From Hyunsoonleella pacifica (lineage in GTDB: Bacteria; Bacteroidota; Bacteroidia; Flavobacteriales; Flavobacteriaceae), in contig NZ_SIRS01000004.1 in the NCBI RefSeq assembly GCF_004310335.1, forward strand, positions 413,856 to 477,855: a stretch of 64,000 bases of DNA, written 5' to 3'. The position numbers and the translations under genes were made by a program. The notes under the pieces are model-generated. The model was not told the DNA's origin, did not search any database, and worked only from the letters and a program-made list of their open reading frames with translations. Shown here one piece after another: positions 33,914-42,474 of this stretch (position 1 is the first letter of the stretch; every line of letters starts with the position of its first letter).

Positions 33914-35259
33914 TACCGGTTAAATGTTAAACGTTTTGCTGCTTTTACTTCAGAAAACTTAAAATTTTTATATACTAAACTACCATTTAAAATAGTATGT
34001 GTAATTCTTGATTTAAAAGTAACACCTTCAAAAGGTGACCATCCACATTTATATAGAATATTTTCTTTTTTTACTGTCCACGGATTATTTAAATCTACTA
34101 AAACCAAATCTGCATAATATCCCTCTTTAATATATCCTCTGCGCTCTACTTGAAACAAAATAGCGGGGTTATGACACATTTTTTCAACTATTTTTTCAAT
34201 TGAAATTTTACCTTCATGATACTTTTCTAACATTGCAGGTAAAGCATGTTGTACTAACGGCCCTCCTGATGGTGCTTTAGTATAAACGTTGTTTTTCTCC
34301 TCAATAGTATGTGGTGCGTGATCTGTGGCTATTACATCAATTCTATCATCTAACAGTGCTTCCCATAGCTGATCTCTATCTGTTGCTGTTTTTACCGCTG
34401 GATTCCATTTTATGTGCGTTCCTTTTTTCTTGTAATCTTCATTTGAAAACCAAAGATGATGAATACAAACTTCAGCTGTTATCTTCTTTTCTTTTAAAGG
34501 AATTTTATTCGTAAACAAATTGGTTTCTTTTCCTGTTGATAGATGAAACACATGTAATCTCGCTCCTGTTTTTTTTGCTAATTCTATAGCCTTAGATGAG
34601 GATAAATAACACGCTTCTTCACTTCTAATTATCGGATGCTTCTCAATAGGAATATCATCCCCATAAGTATCAATATGCTCCTGAAGATTTTTTCTAATAG
34701 TGCCTTCATCTTCACAATGAACTGAAATAACCATATTAGTACTTTTGAAAATTTTCTCGAGAACTTTTGGGTCGTCAACTAGCATATTCCCCGTTGATGA
34801 CCCTAAAAATAATTTTAATCCAGCAACAGAGGATTCATCAACCTTAAGTATTTCATCCAAATTATCATTAGTCCCTCCAAACATAAACGAATAATTTGCT
34901 GATGAAGTTTTTGAAGCTATTTCAAATTTTTCTTCAAGTTTTTCAACCGTTGTCGTCTGTGGGTTTGTATTAGGCATCTCAATAAAAGATGTAATCCCTC
35001 CTGCCAATGCAGCTTTAGACTCCGTACCAATATTTGCTTTATGTGTTAATCCCGGTTCTCTAAAATGCACTTGATCGTCAATTGCTCCTGGTAGCACATA
35101 TTTTCCCTCTGCATCAATTATGGTAACATCAGCCCATTTGGCACTAATTGATTTATCTATCTGTTTTATAACTTCTCCTTCAATTAATATATCGCCACTA
35201 TGAATATCGCCTTCGTTAACTATTTTAGCATTCTTTATCAGTATCCTTTTCAATTCCAT
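33913..35259 (-). CDS. pyrC: Dihydroorotase (Bacteroidota type)
   Basis: 448 residues; converts carbamoyl aspartate to dihydroorotate in pyrimidine synthesis. Amidohydrolase motifs are DDQVHFREPG (63-70), GGITSFIEMPNTNP, ISVHCEDEG, LHVFHLST and VIATDHAPH. The first metal-ligand histidine of the usual HxH is Gln63, a substitution I recall as common in Bacteroidota enzymes. Middle gene of the run GT2-pyrC-DUF4296. Confidence 0.93.
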   Translation of the reverse strand: MELKRILIKNAKIVNEGDIHSGDILIEGEVIKQIDKSISAKWADVTIIDAEGKYVLPGAIDDQVHFREPGLTHKANIGTESKAALAGGITSFIEMPNTNPQTTTVEKLEEKFEIASKTSSANYSFMFGGTNDNLDEILKVDESSVAGLKLFLGSSTGNMLVDDPKVLEKIFKSTNMVISVHCEDEGTIRKNLQEHIDTYGDDIPIEKHPIIRSEEACYLSSSKAIELAKKTGARLHVFHLSTGKETNLFTNKIPLKEKKITAEVCIHHLWFSNEDYKKKGTHIKWNPAVKTATDRDQLWEALLDDRIDVIATDHAPHTIEEKNNVYTKAPSGGPLVQHALPAMLEKYHEGKISIEKIVEKMCHNPAILFQVERRGYIKEGYYADLVLVDLNNPWTVKKENILYKCGWSPFEGVTFKSRITHTILNGSLVYKNFKFSEVKAAKRLTFNR

Positions 35260-35264
35260 TACAA

Positions 35265-35990
35265 TTATTTTCGTTTAAATAAACTTTTAAATTTCATTGA
35301 TATAACTCCAAAAACTGCTTCAGAAATAATTCCTGAACTCAGTTTGGACTCGCCTCTAGTTCTATCTGTAAAAATAACAGGCACTTCAACAATTTTAAAC
35401 TTTTTCAAGTACGTTTTAAATTTCATTTCAATTTGAAACGCATATCCAATAAACTTAACTTTACGTAAATCTATACTTTCTAAAACTTTACGTTTATAAC
35501 AAACAAAACCTGCTGTAGTATCATTAATTTCCATTCCTGTTATAAAACGCACATACTTTGACGCCAAATAAGACATTAACACCCTACTCATTGGCCAGTT
35601 TACAACATTCACACCAGTGATGTAACGAGAGCCAATAGACATATCTGCTCCATCTACAGCACAAGCTTTGTAGAGTTTTGTTAAGTCTTTTGGATCATGT
35701 GAAAAATCAGCATCCATTTCAAATATGTACTCATATTTTCTAATCAAACTCCATTTAAACCCTAAAATATACGCTGTACCTAAACCTGATTTTTCATTGC
35801 GTTTTTTTAAATGCAATCTACCTGTAAAAACACCTTGAAGCTCTACAACTTTATCAGAAGTGCCATCAGGAGAATTATCATCTACAATAAGGATGTGTAC
35901 ATCCTTAGATTCAGAAAATACAGCCCTTATTATTGGTTCTATATTTTCAATCTCATTATAGGTTGGAATGATTACAACAGCGTGCTTCAT
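35265..35990 (-). CDS. Polyprenol monophosphomannose synthase-like glycosyltransferase
   Basis: 241 residues, GT2 fold without membrane anchor. VVIIPTYNEIENI, ILIVDDNSPDGTSDKV and MDADFSHDPKDL (DxD metal site) follow the dolichol/polyprenol-phosphate mannose synthase pattern, as does GSRYITGVNVVNWP. It would move a sugar from GDP- or UDP-sugar onto undecaprenyl phosphate. Five bases upstream of pyrC start, probably co-transcribed. Confidence 0.87.
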   Translation of the reverse strand: MKHAVVIIPTYNEIENIEPIIRAVFSESKDVHILIVDDNSPDGTSDKVVELQGVFTGRLHLKKRNEKSGLGTAYILGFKWSLIRKYEYIFEMDADFSHDPKDLTKLYKACAVDGADMSIGSRYITGVNVVNWPMSRVLMSYLASKYVRFITGMEINDTTAGFVCYKRKVLESIDLRKVKFIGYAFQIEMKFKTYLKKFKIVEVPVIFTDRTRGESKLSSGIISEAVFGVISMKFKSLFKRK

Positions 35991-36091
35991 CTAAAATAAT
36001 ATGAAACAAATGTACATTTTTAAGGTATTCTTTTTTTTAAAAATTTCGTAATAATTTATCCCTTCTTTAAAATTTATGATAATTTTAACCC

Positions 36092-36736
36092 ATGCTTCGA
36101 GAAGTACCATCACATACACTCTATACTATTTTACTACTAATTTGCCTAGTAACTATTGCTATTGCTAAAACCATTGCTCCAAAACGTTTTAATGAGTTTA
36201 TCATGGTAATATCTAATTCAAGATATCTTAAAATTTATGGTAAAGACCAGAAGTTCTTAGATTATTATGATGGTTTATTGTTTTTAAACTTGATAATATC
36301 TGGCACTATATTTTGCATGTTATGCATTGAAAATTTTACTAATTCAATTGAAGTTAATAACACTCTACTAGTTAAGTTTGTTATAGGCTCTGGCGTTTTT
36401 ATGCTTGCAAAAGTACTTCTAGAGCGTTTAATCGCAAGCCTATTTGAAATTGACGATATTATAGACGACTATCTTTTTCAAAAAATTAGCTATAAAAATT
36501 ATTTAGGCATTTTACTCTTACCTGTTAATGCTATTTTAATATTTAGCATAACTCCTTCAAAGATATTGCTCTATCTTATTTTTAGTTTCCTCTTTATAGT
36601 GAATATTAGTGGGTTATTTACCACTTTTAAAACGTATCAAAATGAAATTAAAAACAACTTTTTCTATTTTATTTTGTATCTTTGCGCTCTTGAAATCGCG
36701 CCCTATGTAATCATATATGCGATTTTTAGTGCCTAA
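36092..36736 (+). CDS. DUF4271 membrane protein
   Basis: 214 residues with about six hydrophobic segments (first at 10-25, others near 65-80, 95-110, 145-160, 165-185, 195-212). The family is Bacteroidota-specific and is placed next to hemD in many genomes, as here. No catalytic motif. Function unknown; the linkage suggests a link to haem synthesis or to envelope function. Confidence 0.85.
   Translation: MLREVPSHTLYTILLLICLVTIAIAKTIAPKRFNEFIMVISNSRYLKIYGKDQKFLDYYDGLLFLNLIISGTIFCMLCIENFTNSIEVNNTLLVKFVIGSGVFMLAKVLLERLIASLFEIDDIIDDYLFQKISYKNYLGILLLPVNAILIFSITPSKILLYLIFSFLFIVNISGLFTTFKTYQNEIKNNFFYFILYLCALEIAPYVIIYAIFSA
36677..36684 (+). promoter_or_regulatory. Possible internal -7 element for hemD
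   Basis: TATCTTTG followed by GCGC, inside the end of the DUF4271 gene and 70 bp before hemD. No -33 TTG at the expected distance, so this is weak. Confidence 0.3.
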
Positions 36737-36754
36737 TTAAACTGTTTTGAGCCT

Positions 36755-37504
36755 ATGAAAGTGAAGACCATTTTAGTATCCCAGCCAGAACCTAAAATTG
36801 AAAATTCTCCTTACTTTGATCTTCAGGAGAAAAAGAAAGTTAAAATAGATTTTAGACCCTTTATTCATGTAGAAGGCGTTCCTGCAAAAGAGATAAGACA
36901 CCAAAAAATTGATTTAAATAATTATACTGCTATAATTCTTACCAGTAGAAATGCAGTAGATCACTTTTTTAGAGTTGCTGAAGAAATGCGTTTTAAAGTT
37001 CCAGACACTATGAAATATTTCTGTCAGTCTGAAGCCGTTGCTTATTATCTTCAAAAATATGTTGTATACAGAAAACGTAAGATTTATGTTGGGAAGCGTA
37101 CATTTGCAGAGCTATCTCCATTAATCAAAAAATATAAGGATGAAAAATTCTTATTACCAAATACAGACAAAGTAAAACCTCTAGTTCCTGAAACTTTAGA
37201 TGGTTTAGGTGTAGACTGGAAACAAGCAACATTTTACAAAACTGTTGTGAGTGATTTATCTGATTTAGCTAATGTATACTATGATGTTTTAGTATTTTTT
37301 AGCCCTTCCGGAATAGAATCTTTATTTCAAAACTTTCCAGATTTTAAACAAAACGATACACGCATAGCTGTTTTTGGAAACACAACTATAAAAGCTGTAA
37401 AAGAGAAAGGTTTACGTGTGGATATTGCTGCACCTACTCCTGAAACACCATCAATGACAATGGCTTTAGAAAAATATATAGATCAGGTTAATAAAGGAAA
37501 ATAA
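36755..37504 (+). CDS. hemD: Uroporphyrinogen-III synthase
   Basis: 249 residues; closes and rearranges hydroxymethylbilane to uroporphyrinogen III. Low-identity family recognised by VKTILVSQPEPK, IILTSRNAVDHFF, and the C-terminal VFFSPSGIESLF, RIAVFGNTTIKAVKEKG and APTPETPSMTMALEKYI. Downstream of DUF4271 by 18 bp. Confidence 0.9.
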   Translation: MKVKTILVSQPEPKIENSPYFDLQEKKKVKIDFRPFIHVEGVPAKEIRHQKIDLNNYTAIILTSRNAVDHFFRVAEEMRFKVPDTMKYFCQSEAVAYYLQKYVVYRKRKIYVGKRTFAELSPLIKKYKDEKFLLPNTDKVKPLVPETLDGLGVDWKQATFYKTVVSDLSDLANVYYDVLVFFSPSGIESLFQNFPDFKQNDTRIAVFGNTTIKAVKEKGLRVDIAAPTPETPSMTMALEKYIDQVNKGK

Positions 37505-37523
37505 ATACCTTTTTATAATTTAT

Positions 37524-37557
37524 AAAAAAGCGTTTTCATAATGAAAACGCTTTTTTT
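37524..37557. terminator. Bidirectional terminator between hemD and pckA
   Basis: AAAAAAGCGTTTTCAT pairs with ATGAAAACGCTTTTTT almost without a loop; T-runs on both strands. Confidence 0.88.
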
Positions 37558-37563
37558 GTATTA

Positions 37564-39180
37564 CTAAAACGCATACCGTTGTGGCCCCCCACGTCTTATC
37601 TCTTCTGTACAATGTGCTTCGAATTTTTTAAAGTTTTCTCTAAATGCATTAGTTAATTTAAATGCCATTGTATAATACGCTTCATCATCATTCCAAGTTT
37701 GTCTTGGACTTAAGACACTTGTTGGTACGCCAGGACAAGTTCTTGGTTGCGCTACTCCAAATACAGAATGAATATGGTAGTCATCATAATTATACAAACC
37801 CAAATCTCCATTTAATACAGCATTAATCATAGCGCGAGTATACTTTAATTCCATCCGCTTACCTACTCCATAAGGACCTCCTGTCCAACCTGTATTTATC
37901 AACCAAACGTTTACACCTGCTTCTATCATTTTAGCACTTAGCATTTCTGCATATTTTGCAGGGTGTAATGGCATAAAAGGTGCTCCAAAACATGCAGAAA
38001 ATGAAGGTTGAGGCTCTTTTACACCTGCTTCTGTACCTGCTACTTTTGCAGTGTAGCCTGATATGAAATGATAGGCAGCTTGACTTGGTGTTAATTTAGA
38101 AATAGGTGGTATAACTCCAAAAGCATCAGCTGTTAGAAAGAAAATATTTTTAGGATTTTTACCAACAGAGGGAACTTTTATATTCTCAATATGATGAATA
38201 GGATAACTTACTCTGGTATTTTGAGTGATAGAAGTATCCTCAAAATCAACATTACCAGTATCATCCAAGATTACATTTTCAAGAATAGCACCAGGTTTAA
38301 TTGCATTATAAATTTCAGGTTCTTTCTCTTTTGAAAGGCTTATTACTTTAGCATAACATCCACCCTCAAAATTAAAAACTGAATTTTCATTAGTCCATCC
38401 ATGCTCATCATCTCCAATTAAGCTTCTGTTAGGGTCTGTTGAAAGTGTCGTTTTTCCTGTTCCCGATAAACCGAAAAAAACAGCAGTATCTCCATCCTTT
38501 CCTACGTTAGCACTGCAATGCATTGGTAACGTATTTTTCTCTACAGGTAATATAAAGTTTAATGCAGAAAATATCCCTTTTTTAATCTCGCCAGTATAAC
38601 CAGTTCCTCCTATTAAGGCGATTTTTTTTGTAAAGTTTAAAATTGCAAAATTGTGTTGCCTCGTACCATCAACATCAGGATTTGCCATAAAGCCTGGTGC
38701 ATTTATAACAGTCCACTCTGCTTCAAAATTTTCTAATTCCTTATTAGTAGGCCTTAAAAACATATTATAAGCAAACATATTACTCCATGGATACTCATTT
38801 ATTACACGAATATTCAATCTGTAATTATCATCTGCACAAGCATAACAGTCTCTTACAAAAATTTCTTTTTCAGACAAATACCTCACTACTTTATCATACA
38901 ACTTGTCAAAATCGCTTGAAGCAAATGGTATATTTATTTCCCCCCACCAAATTTTATCTTCAGTAATGTTATCCTTTACTATAAATCTATCTTTTGGCGA
39001 ACGTCCAGTAAACTCTCCTGTATTTACTGCCAAAGCACCAGATGATGCAGTAGCACCTTGCCCAGTTTTGACCGTAATTTCATGTAATTCTTCTGAAGTT
39101 AGCTGATATTGAATATTAGCATTCTTTATACCATATTGTTCTAACGAAACAGAATTTTTAATTTGATTACTATTAATCAT
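37564..39180 (-). CDS. pckA: ATP-dependent phosphoenolpyruvate carboxykinase
   Basis: 538 residues; makes PEP and CO2 from oxaloacetate with ATP in gluconeogenesis. Motifs: TGRSPKDRF (substrate site), FFGLSGTGKTTLSTDP (kinase-1a P-loop near 236-250), LIGDDEHGW (kinase-2), and NTGWTGGPYGVGKRM. The PPi-type enzyme encoded at 11654-15097 could run the opposite direction. Single-gene unit ended by a shared terminator. Confidence 0.97.
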   Translation of the reverse strand: MINSNQIKNSVSLEQYGIKNANIQYQLTSEELHEITVKTGQGATASSGALAVNTGEFTGRSPKDRFIVKDNITEDKIWWGEINIPFASSDFDKLYDKVVRYLSEKEIFVRDCYACADDNYRLNIRVINEYPWSNMFAYNMFLRPTNKELENFEAEWTVINAPGFMANPDVDGTRQHNFAILNFTKKIALIGGTGYTGEIKKGIFSALNFILPVEKNTLPMHCSANVGKDGDTAVFFGLSGTGKTTLSTDPNRSLIGDDEHGWTNENSVFNFEGGCYAKVISLSKEKEPEIYNAIKPGAILENVILDDTGNVDFEDTSITQNTRVSYPIHHIENIKVPSVGKNPKNIFFLTADAFGVIPPISKLTPSQAAYHFISGYTAKVAGTEAGVKEPQPSFSACFGAPFMPLHPAKYAEMLSAKMIEAGVNVWLINTGWTGGPYGVGKRMELKYTRAMINAVLNGDLGLYNYDDYHIHSVFGVAQPRTCPGVPTSVLSPRQTWNDDEAYYTMAFKLTNAFRENFKKFEAHCTEEIRRGGPQRYAF

Positions 39181-39258
39181 AAATTTTTAAAATAAATAAT
39201 TAGTTTTCAAAATTATGATAAAATTTGAAACTAAAAATATTAATTATGCAATAAATTG

Positions 39259-39639
39259 TTATAATTTTATAAAGTTAACAATTAACACAACCCATGAAGC
39301 TATTAAAAACAATCCTCCTATAGGCGTAACAAAACCAATGGATTTAAAATTAAAGCTAGACATGGTATTTGTGGCCAACCCATAAATAGAACCAGAAAAT
39401 AATACAACTCCTATAATGACTAAGTAAAAAATGATATTTTTATATCCTGATTTAACTAAAGATGTACCTCCTATGAATAATAAGAATAGTGCATGATACA
39501 TTTGATAGCGTACACCAGTTTCAAAAGTTTGCAAGTTTTCAGTTGACAAATACGCTTTTAAACCATGTGCGCCAAAAGCACCCAAAATTATTGCTAATAC
39601 CCCTATTACAGCCCCAGTAATTAATATAACTTTATTCAT
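39259..39639 (-). CDS. DUF423 family membrane protein
   Basis: 126 residues, four predicted transmembrane helices. ILGAFGAHGLKAYLS and FETGVRYQMYHALFLLFIG are the YgdD/DUF423 signature. Function unknown across bacteria. Confidence 0.92.
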   Translation of the reverse strand: MNKVILITGAVIGVLAIILGAFGAHGLKAYLSTENLQTFETGVRYQMYHALFLLFIGGTSLVKSGYKNIIFYLVIIGVVLFSGSIYGLATNTMSSFNFKSIGFVTPIGGLFLIASWVVLIVNFIKL

Positions 39640-39684
39640 ACTTAAAATTCATTTTATTTAACAAATCTACTTAACAAAAATAAT

Positions 39685-41049
39685 ATGCGAAAAGTTTTAA
39701 TCATAGGATCTGGAAAATCAACAGCTTTTCTTTTAAAATATTTATTAGATATATCTACTTCTGAAAAACTTCATATTACCATAGGCGATATAGATGTTAA
39801 TGTCGCTCTCGCCTTTCTACCCAAGCATTCTAATGCTAATGTTATAAAATTGGATGTTTTTAATGATGCGCAACGCACAAAAGCTATTTCAAATTCTAAT
39901 ATTGTAGTATCCATGCTCCCTGCAAGGTTTCATATTCATGTAGCGAAAGATTGTATAACCTACAAAAAGCATTTAGTAACAGCATCTTATGTAAGTGAGG
40001 AGATGCAACGCTTAGATAAAGACGCTAAAGCGAATGGCATTATTTTGATGAACGAGATTGGTGTAGATCCTGGTATAGATCACATGAGCGCAATGCAAGT
40101 ACTAGACAACATCAGAGAAAAAGGAGGTAATGTTATTTTATTTGAGTCGTTTACTGGTGGTTTAGTAGCTCCTGAAAGCGATACTAATTTATGGAACTAT
40201 AAATTTACATGGAATCCAAGAAATGTGGTTACAGCTGGACAAGGTGGCACTGCTAAATTCATACAAGAAAACAGCAATAAATACATTCCTTATCAGCGTC
40301 TTTTTAGACGTACCGAATTTTTAGATATTGAAGGTTTTGGTAGGTTTGAAGTTTATGCTAATCGCGACTCGCTAAAATATCAAGACGCCTATGGATTACA
40401 TAATGTGAGAACCCTATATCGGGGCACCATACGCCGTGTAGGATTTAGTCGCGCTTGGAATATTTTTGTAACTCTAGGGATGACAGATGATAGTTTTACC
40501 ATTGAAGACAGCGAAAATATGAGTTATCGCGATTTTACAAATGCATTCCTTCCATACAGCCATAAAGATTCCGTGGAATTAAAATTAAGACATGAGTTAA
40601 AAATAGATCAAGATGACACCATATGGGATAAACTTGTAGAGCTCGATATTTTTAACCCAAATAAAAGAGTAGGCCTTAAAAATGCTACTCCAGCTCAAAT
40701 ATTACAAAAGATTTTAACTGATAGTTGGACATTGAGTAAAGATGATAAAGATATGATTGTAATGTATCATAAATTTGGTTATGAACTCAATGGAAAAAAA
40801 CACCAACTAGATGCAAATATGGTAGTTATAGGTAAAGATCAAAGGTATACAGCTATGTCTAAAACTGTTGGTTTACCTGTAGCAATAGCAACGCTAGCCA
40901 TTCTTAATGAAAAAATTACAAGTCCGGGAGTTCAAATTCCTATTACTAAAGAAATCTACCAACCAATACTTAAGGAATTGAAAAAATTTGGTATTTCATT
41001 TAAAGAGAAAGAAGTGCCGTATTTGGGGTATAATCCATTAAACAATTAA
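39685..41049 (+). CDS. Saccharopine dehydrogenase-like protein
   Basis: 454 residues. Rossmann segment (VLIIGSGKSTAFLLKYLL), then NEIGVDPGIDHMSAMQVLDNI and YPVS-type C-terminal domain (VTAGQGGTAKFIQEN, KLRHELKI). The family includes saccharopine and related dehydrogenases of lysine metabolism. The glutaryl-CoA dehydrogenase-like enzyme in this window would fit a lysine catabolic role, but that link is inference. Confidence 0.85.
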   Translation: MRKVLIIGSGKSTAFLLKYLLDISTSEKLHITIGDIDVNVALAFLPKHSNANVIKLDVFNDAQRTKAISNSNIVVSMLPARFHIHVAKDCITYKKHLVTASYVSEEMQRLDKDAKANGIILMNEIGVDPGIDHMSAMQVLDNIREKGGNVILFESFTGGLVAPESDTNLWNYKFTWNPRNVVTAGQGGTAKFIQENSNKYIPYQRLFRRTEFLDIEGFGRFEVYANRDSLKYQDAYGLHNVRTLYRGTIRRVGFSRAWNIFVTLGMTDDSFTIEDSENMSYRDFTNAFLPYSHKDSVELKLRHELKIDQDDTIWDKLVELDIFNPNKRVGLKNATPAQILQKILTDSWTLSKDDKDMIVMYHKFGYELNGKKHQLDANMVVIGKDQRYTAMSKTVGLPVAIATLAILNEKITSPGVQIPITKEIYQPILKELKKFGISFKEKEVPYLGYNPLNN

Positions 41050-41057
41050 AAATTTTT

Positions 41058-41170
41058 GGGCGTTACCTCGCTTAAAGCGAGGTCAGGCTATCCGCTATAT
41101 CTTTTAACATGGGTGGCCTCCGTTTCTGCAGCCACCCATGTTAAAAGGATGCCGCTACTATCCTTAACGC
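41058..41170 (-). repeat. Dispersed structured element, copy B
   Basis: Read on the minus strand: GCGTTAAGGATAGTAGCG, GCATCCTTTT, a long GC-rich hairpin with stem AACATGGGTGGC/GCCACCCATGTT, AAAAGATATAGCGGATAGCC, a second hairpin ACCTCGCTT/AAGCGAGGT, ending TAACGCCC. The first GCGTTA can pair with the final TAACGC, closing the element. The frame matches copy A (15631-15729); the hairpin contents differ. Confidence 0.78.
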
Positions 41171-41280
41171 GGGCATGTCTGCTAGCATTTTACTTTATCT
41201 AACGTTTAGTTTTGTCTCCAAAGATTCAAAATTCAGCAAATCATCAACCTAAAAAATGTTTCTATTTGCAATCAAATCAT

Positions 41281-41288
41281 TACTTTTG
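41281..41288 (+). promoter_or_regulatory. -7 element of the Lrp/AsnC gene
   Basis: TACTTTTG matches TAnnTTTG, 20 bp before the start codon. The nearest TTG (41266-41268) is too close to serve as -33. Confidence 0.45.
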
Positions 41289-41308
41289 CCTTCTAAACTA
41301 TAACACAA

Positions 41309-41773
41309 ATGGCAAAGAAGAAACAGACTGAAATAGATGGCATAGACAAAAAAATACTACGCACCTTGATGGATGATGCAAGAACACCAATTCTTGAAAT
41401 TGCAAGAAACGTAGGTATTTCTGGAGCTGCTATACATCAACGTCTTCGTAAACTGGAAAAATCTGGTCTTCTAGCAGGATCAAAATTTGTAGTAAATCCT
41501 GAAGTTTTAGGTTTCGACACCATGGCTTTTGTAGGTGTTTATTTTGATAAAGCTGCTGATGCACCTCTAATTATAAAACTTTTAAAACGCGTTCCTGAAG
41601 TTTTAGAGTGCCATTACACTACGGGAAATTGGAATGTTTTCTTAAAAGTAATTTGTAAGAGTAACGACCATTTAATGCAGGTTTTAAATACCATTCAAGA
41701 AATAAATGGTGTTTCTAGAACAGAAACCTTTATTTCCTTATCTGAATTATTCCATAGACAAGTTAAGATTTAA
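41309..41773 (+). CDS. Lrp/AsnC-family transcriptional regulator
   Basis: 154 residues. N-terminal helix-turn-helix (IDKKILRTLMDDARTPILEIARNVGISGAAIHQRLRKLEKSG) and a C-terminal RAM ligand-binding domain (VGVYFDKAADAPLIIKLLKRVPEV ... CHYTTGNWNVFLKVICKS). Probably responds to an amino acid. It stands beside the saccharopine dehydrogenase-like gene, but the dispersed element separates them. Confidence 0.93.
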   Translation: MAKKKQTEIDGIDKKILRTLMDDARTPILEIARNVGISGAAIHQRLRKLEKSGLLAGSKFVVNPEVLGFDTMAFVGVYFDKAADAPLIIKLLKRVPEVLECHYTTGNWNVFLKVICKSNDHLMQVLNTIQEINGVSRTETFISLSELFHRQVKI

Positions 41774-41848
41774 TAATTAAGGTACAATTGTTACGCAACC
41801 AAACGTAACAAATAACATCTAGTTACTGTAACTTAAAATTAAACTTAA

Positions 41849-42397
41849 ATGAAAAAACTATGCTTGATAACATTAATCATGTTATCAATATTTAATACGT
41901 CATTTTCTCAGGAAAAACAAAACTCTAAATCCGATGACAGCTCCGTAACAAATTTTAATGACGTAAAACTTAATAGTTTATATTTAATCCTTGGCGCTTT
42001 TGAAGTATCCTACGAACGTAGTCTCAACGAAGAATCTGGGGTTGGTATTGATATATTTTTACCTTTTGACGACGAAATACAAGATGATATAAATTACTAT
42101 ATTTCTCCTTATTACCGCATATATATAGGTAACAACTATGCCTCTGGCTTCTTTATAGAAGGGTTTGGCATGCTAAATTCAACCAAAAACTACACATTCT
42201 CATTTGATACCGAAATTAATGAGGACATAACCGATTTTGCTTTAGGTATTGGTCTTGGAGGTAAATTTCTAACCAAAAGAGGTTTTATTGGCGAACTCAA
42301 TCTCGGAATTGGCAGAAACCTCTTTAATGATAAAAATGACAGATTCGATAATGAAATTGTTGGGAAAGCTGGTATCAGAATAGGCTATAGGTTTTAG
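41849..42397 (+). CDS. DUF3575-type outer-membrane protein
   Basis: 182 residues. Signal peptide ends at FSQ (about 21). The rest alternates hydrophobic residues as in an eight-stranded barrel: LNSLYLILGAFEVSYERSLNEESGVGID, SPYYRIYIG, GFFIEGFGML and the C-terminal aromatic IGYRF. No enzyme motif. Surface function unknown. Confidence 0.75.
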   Translation: MKKLCLITLIMLSIFNTSFSQEKQNSKSDDSSVTNFNDVKLNSLYLILGAFEVSYERSLNEESGVGIDIFLPFDDEIQDDINYYISPYYRIYIGNNYASGFFIEGFGMLNSTKNYTFSFDTEINEDITDFALGIGLGGKFLTKRGFIGELNLGIGRNLFNDKNDRFDNEIVGKAGIRIGYRF

Positions 42398-42410
42398 CTA
42401 ATACAAATAA

Positions 42411-42438
42411 TAAAACCCAATTTTAAAGTTGGGTTTTA
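42411..42438. terminator. Bidirectional terminator between barrel gene and glyS
   Basis: TAAAACCCAA pairs with TTGGGTTTTA, eight-base loop, between convergent genes. Confidence 0.75.
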
Positions 42439-42474
42439 TTGTCTATTTGAAATGTCTACTTCCGTAGGAATTTG

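Noticed and set aside
41266-41288. Full -33/-7 promoter in front of the Lrp/AsnC gene
   Set aside because: TTG at 41266-41268 is only 12 bp from the -7 element, too close for the Bacteroidota pattern; only the -7 element was kept.
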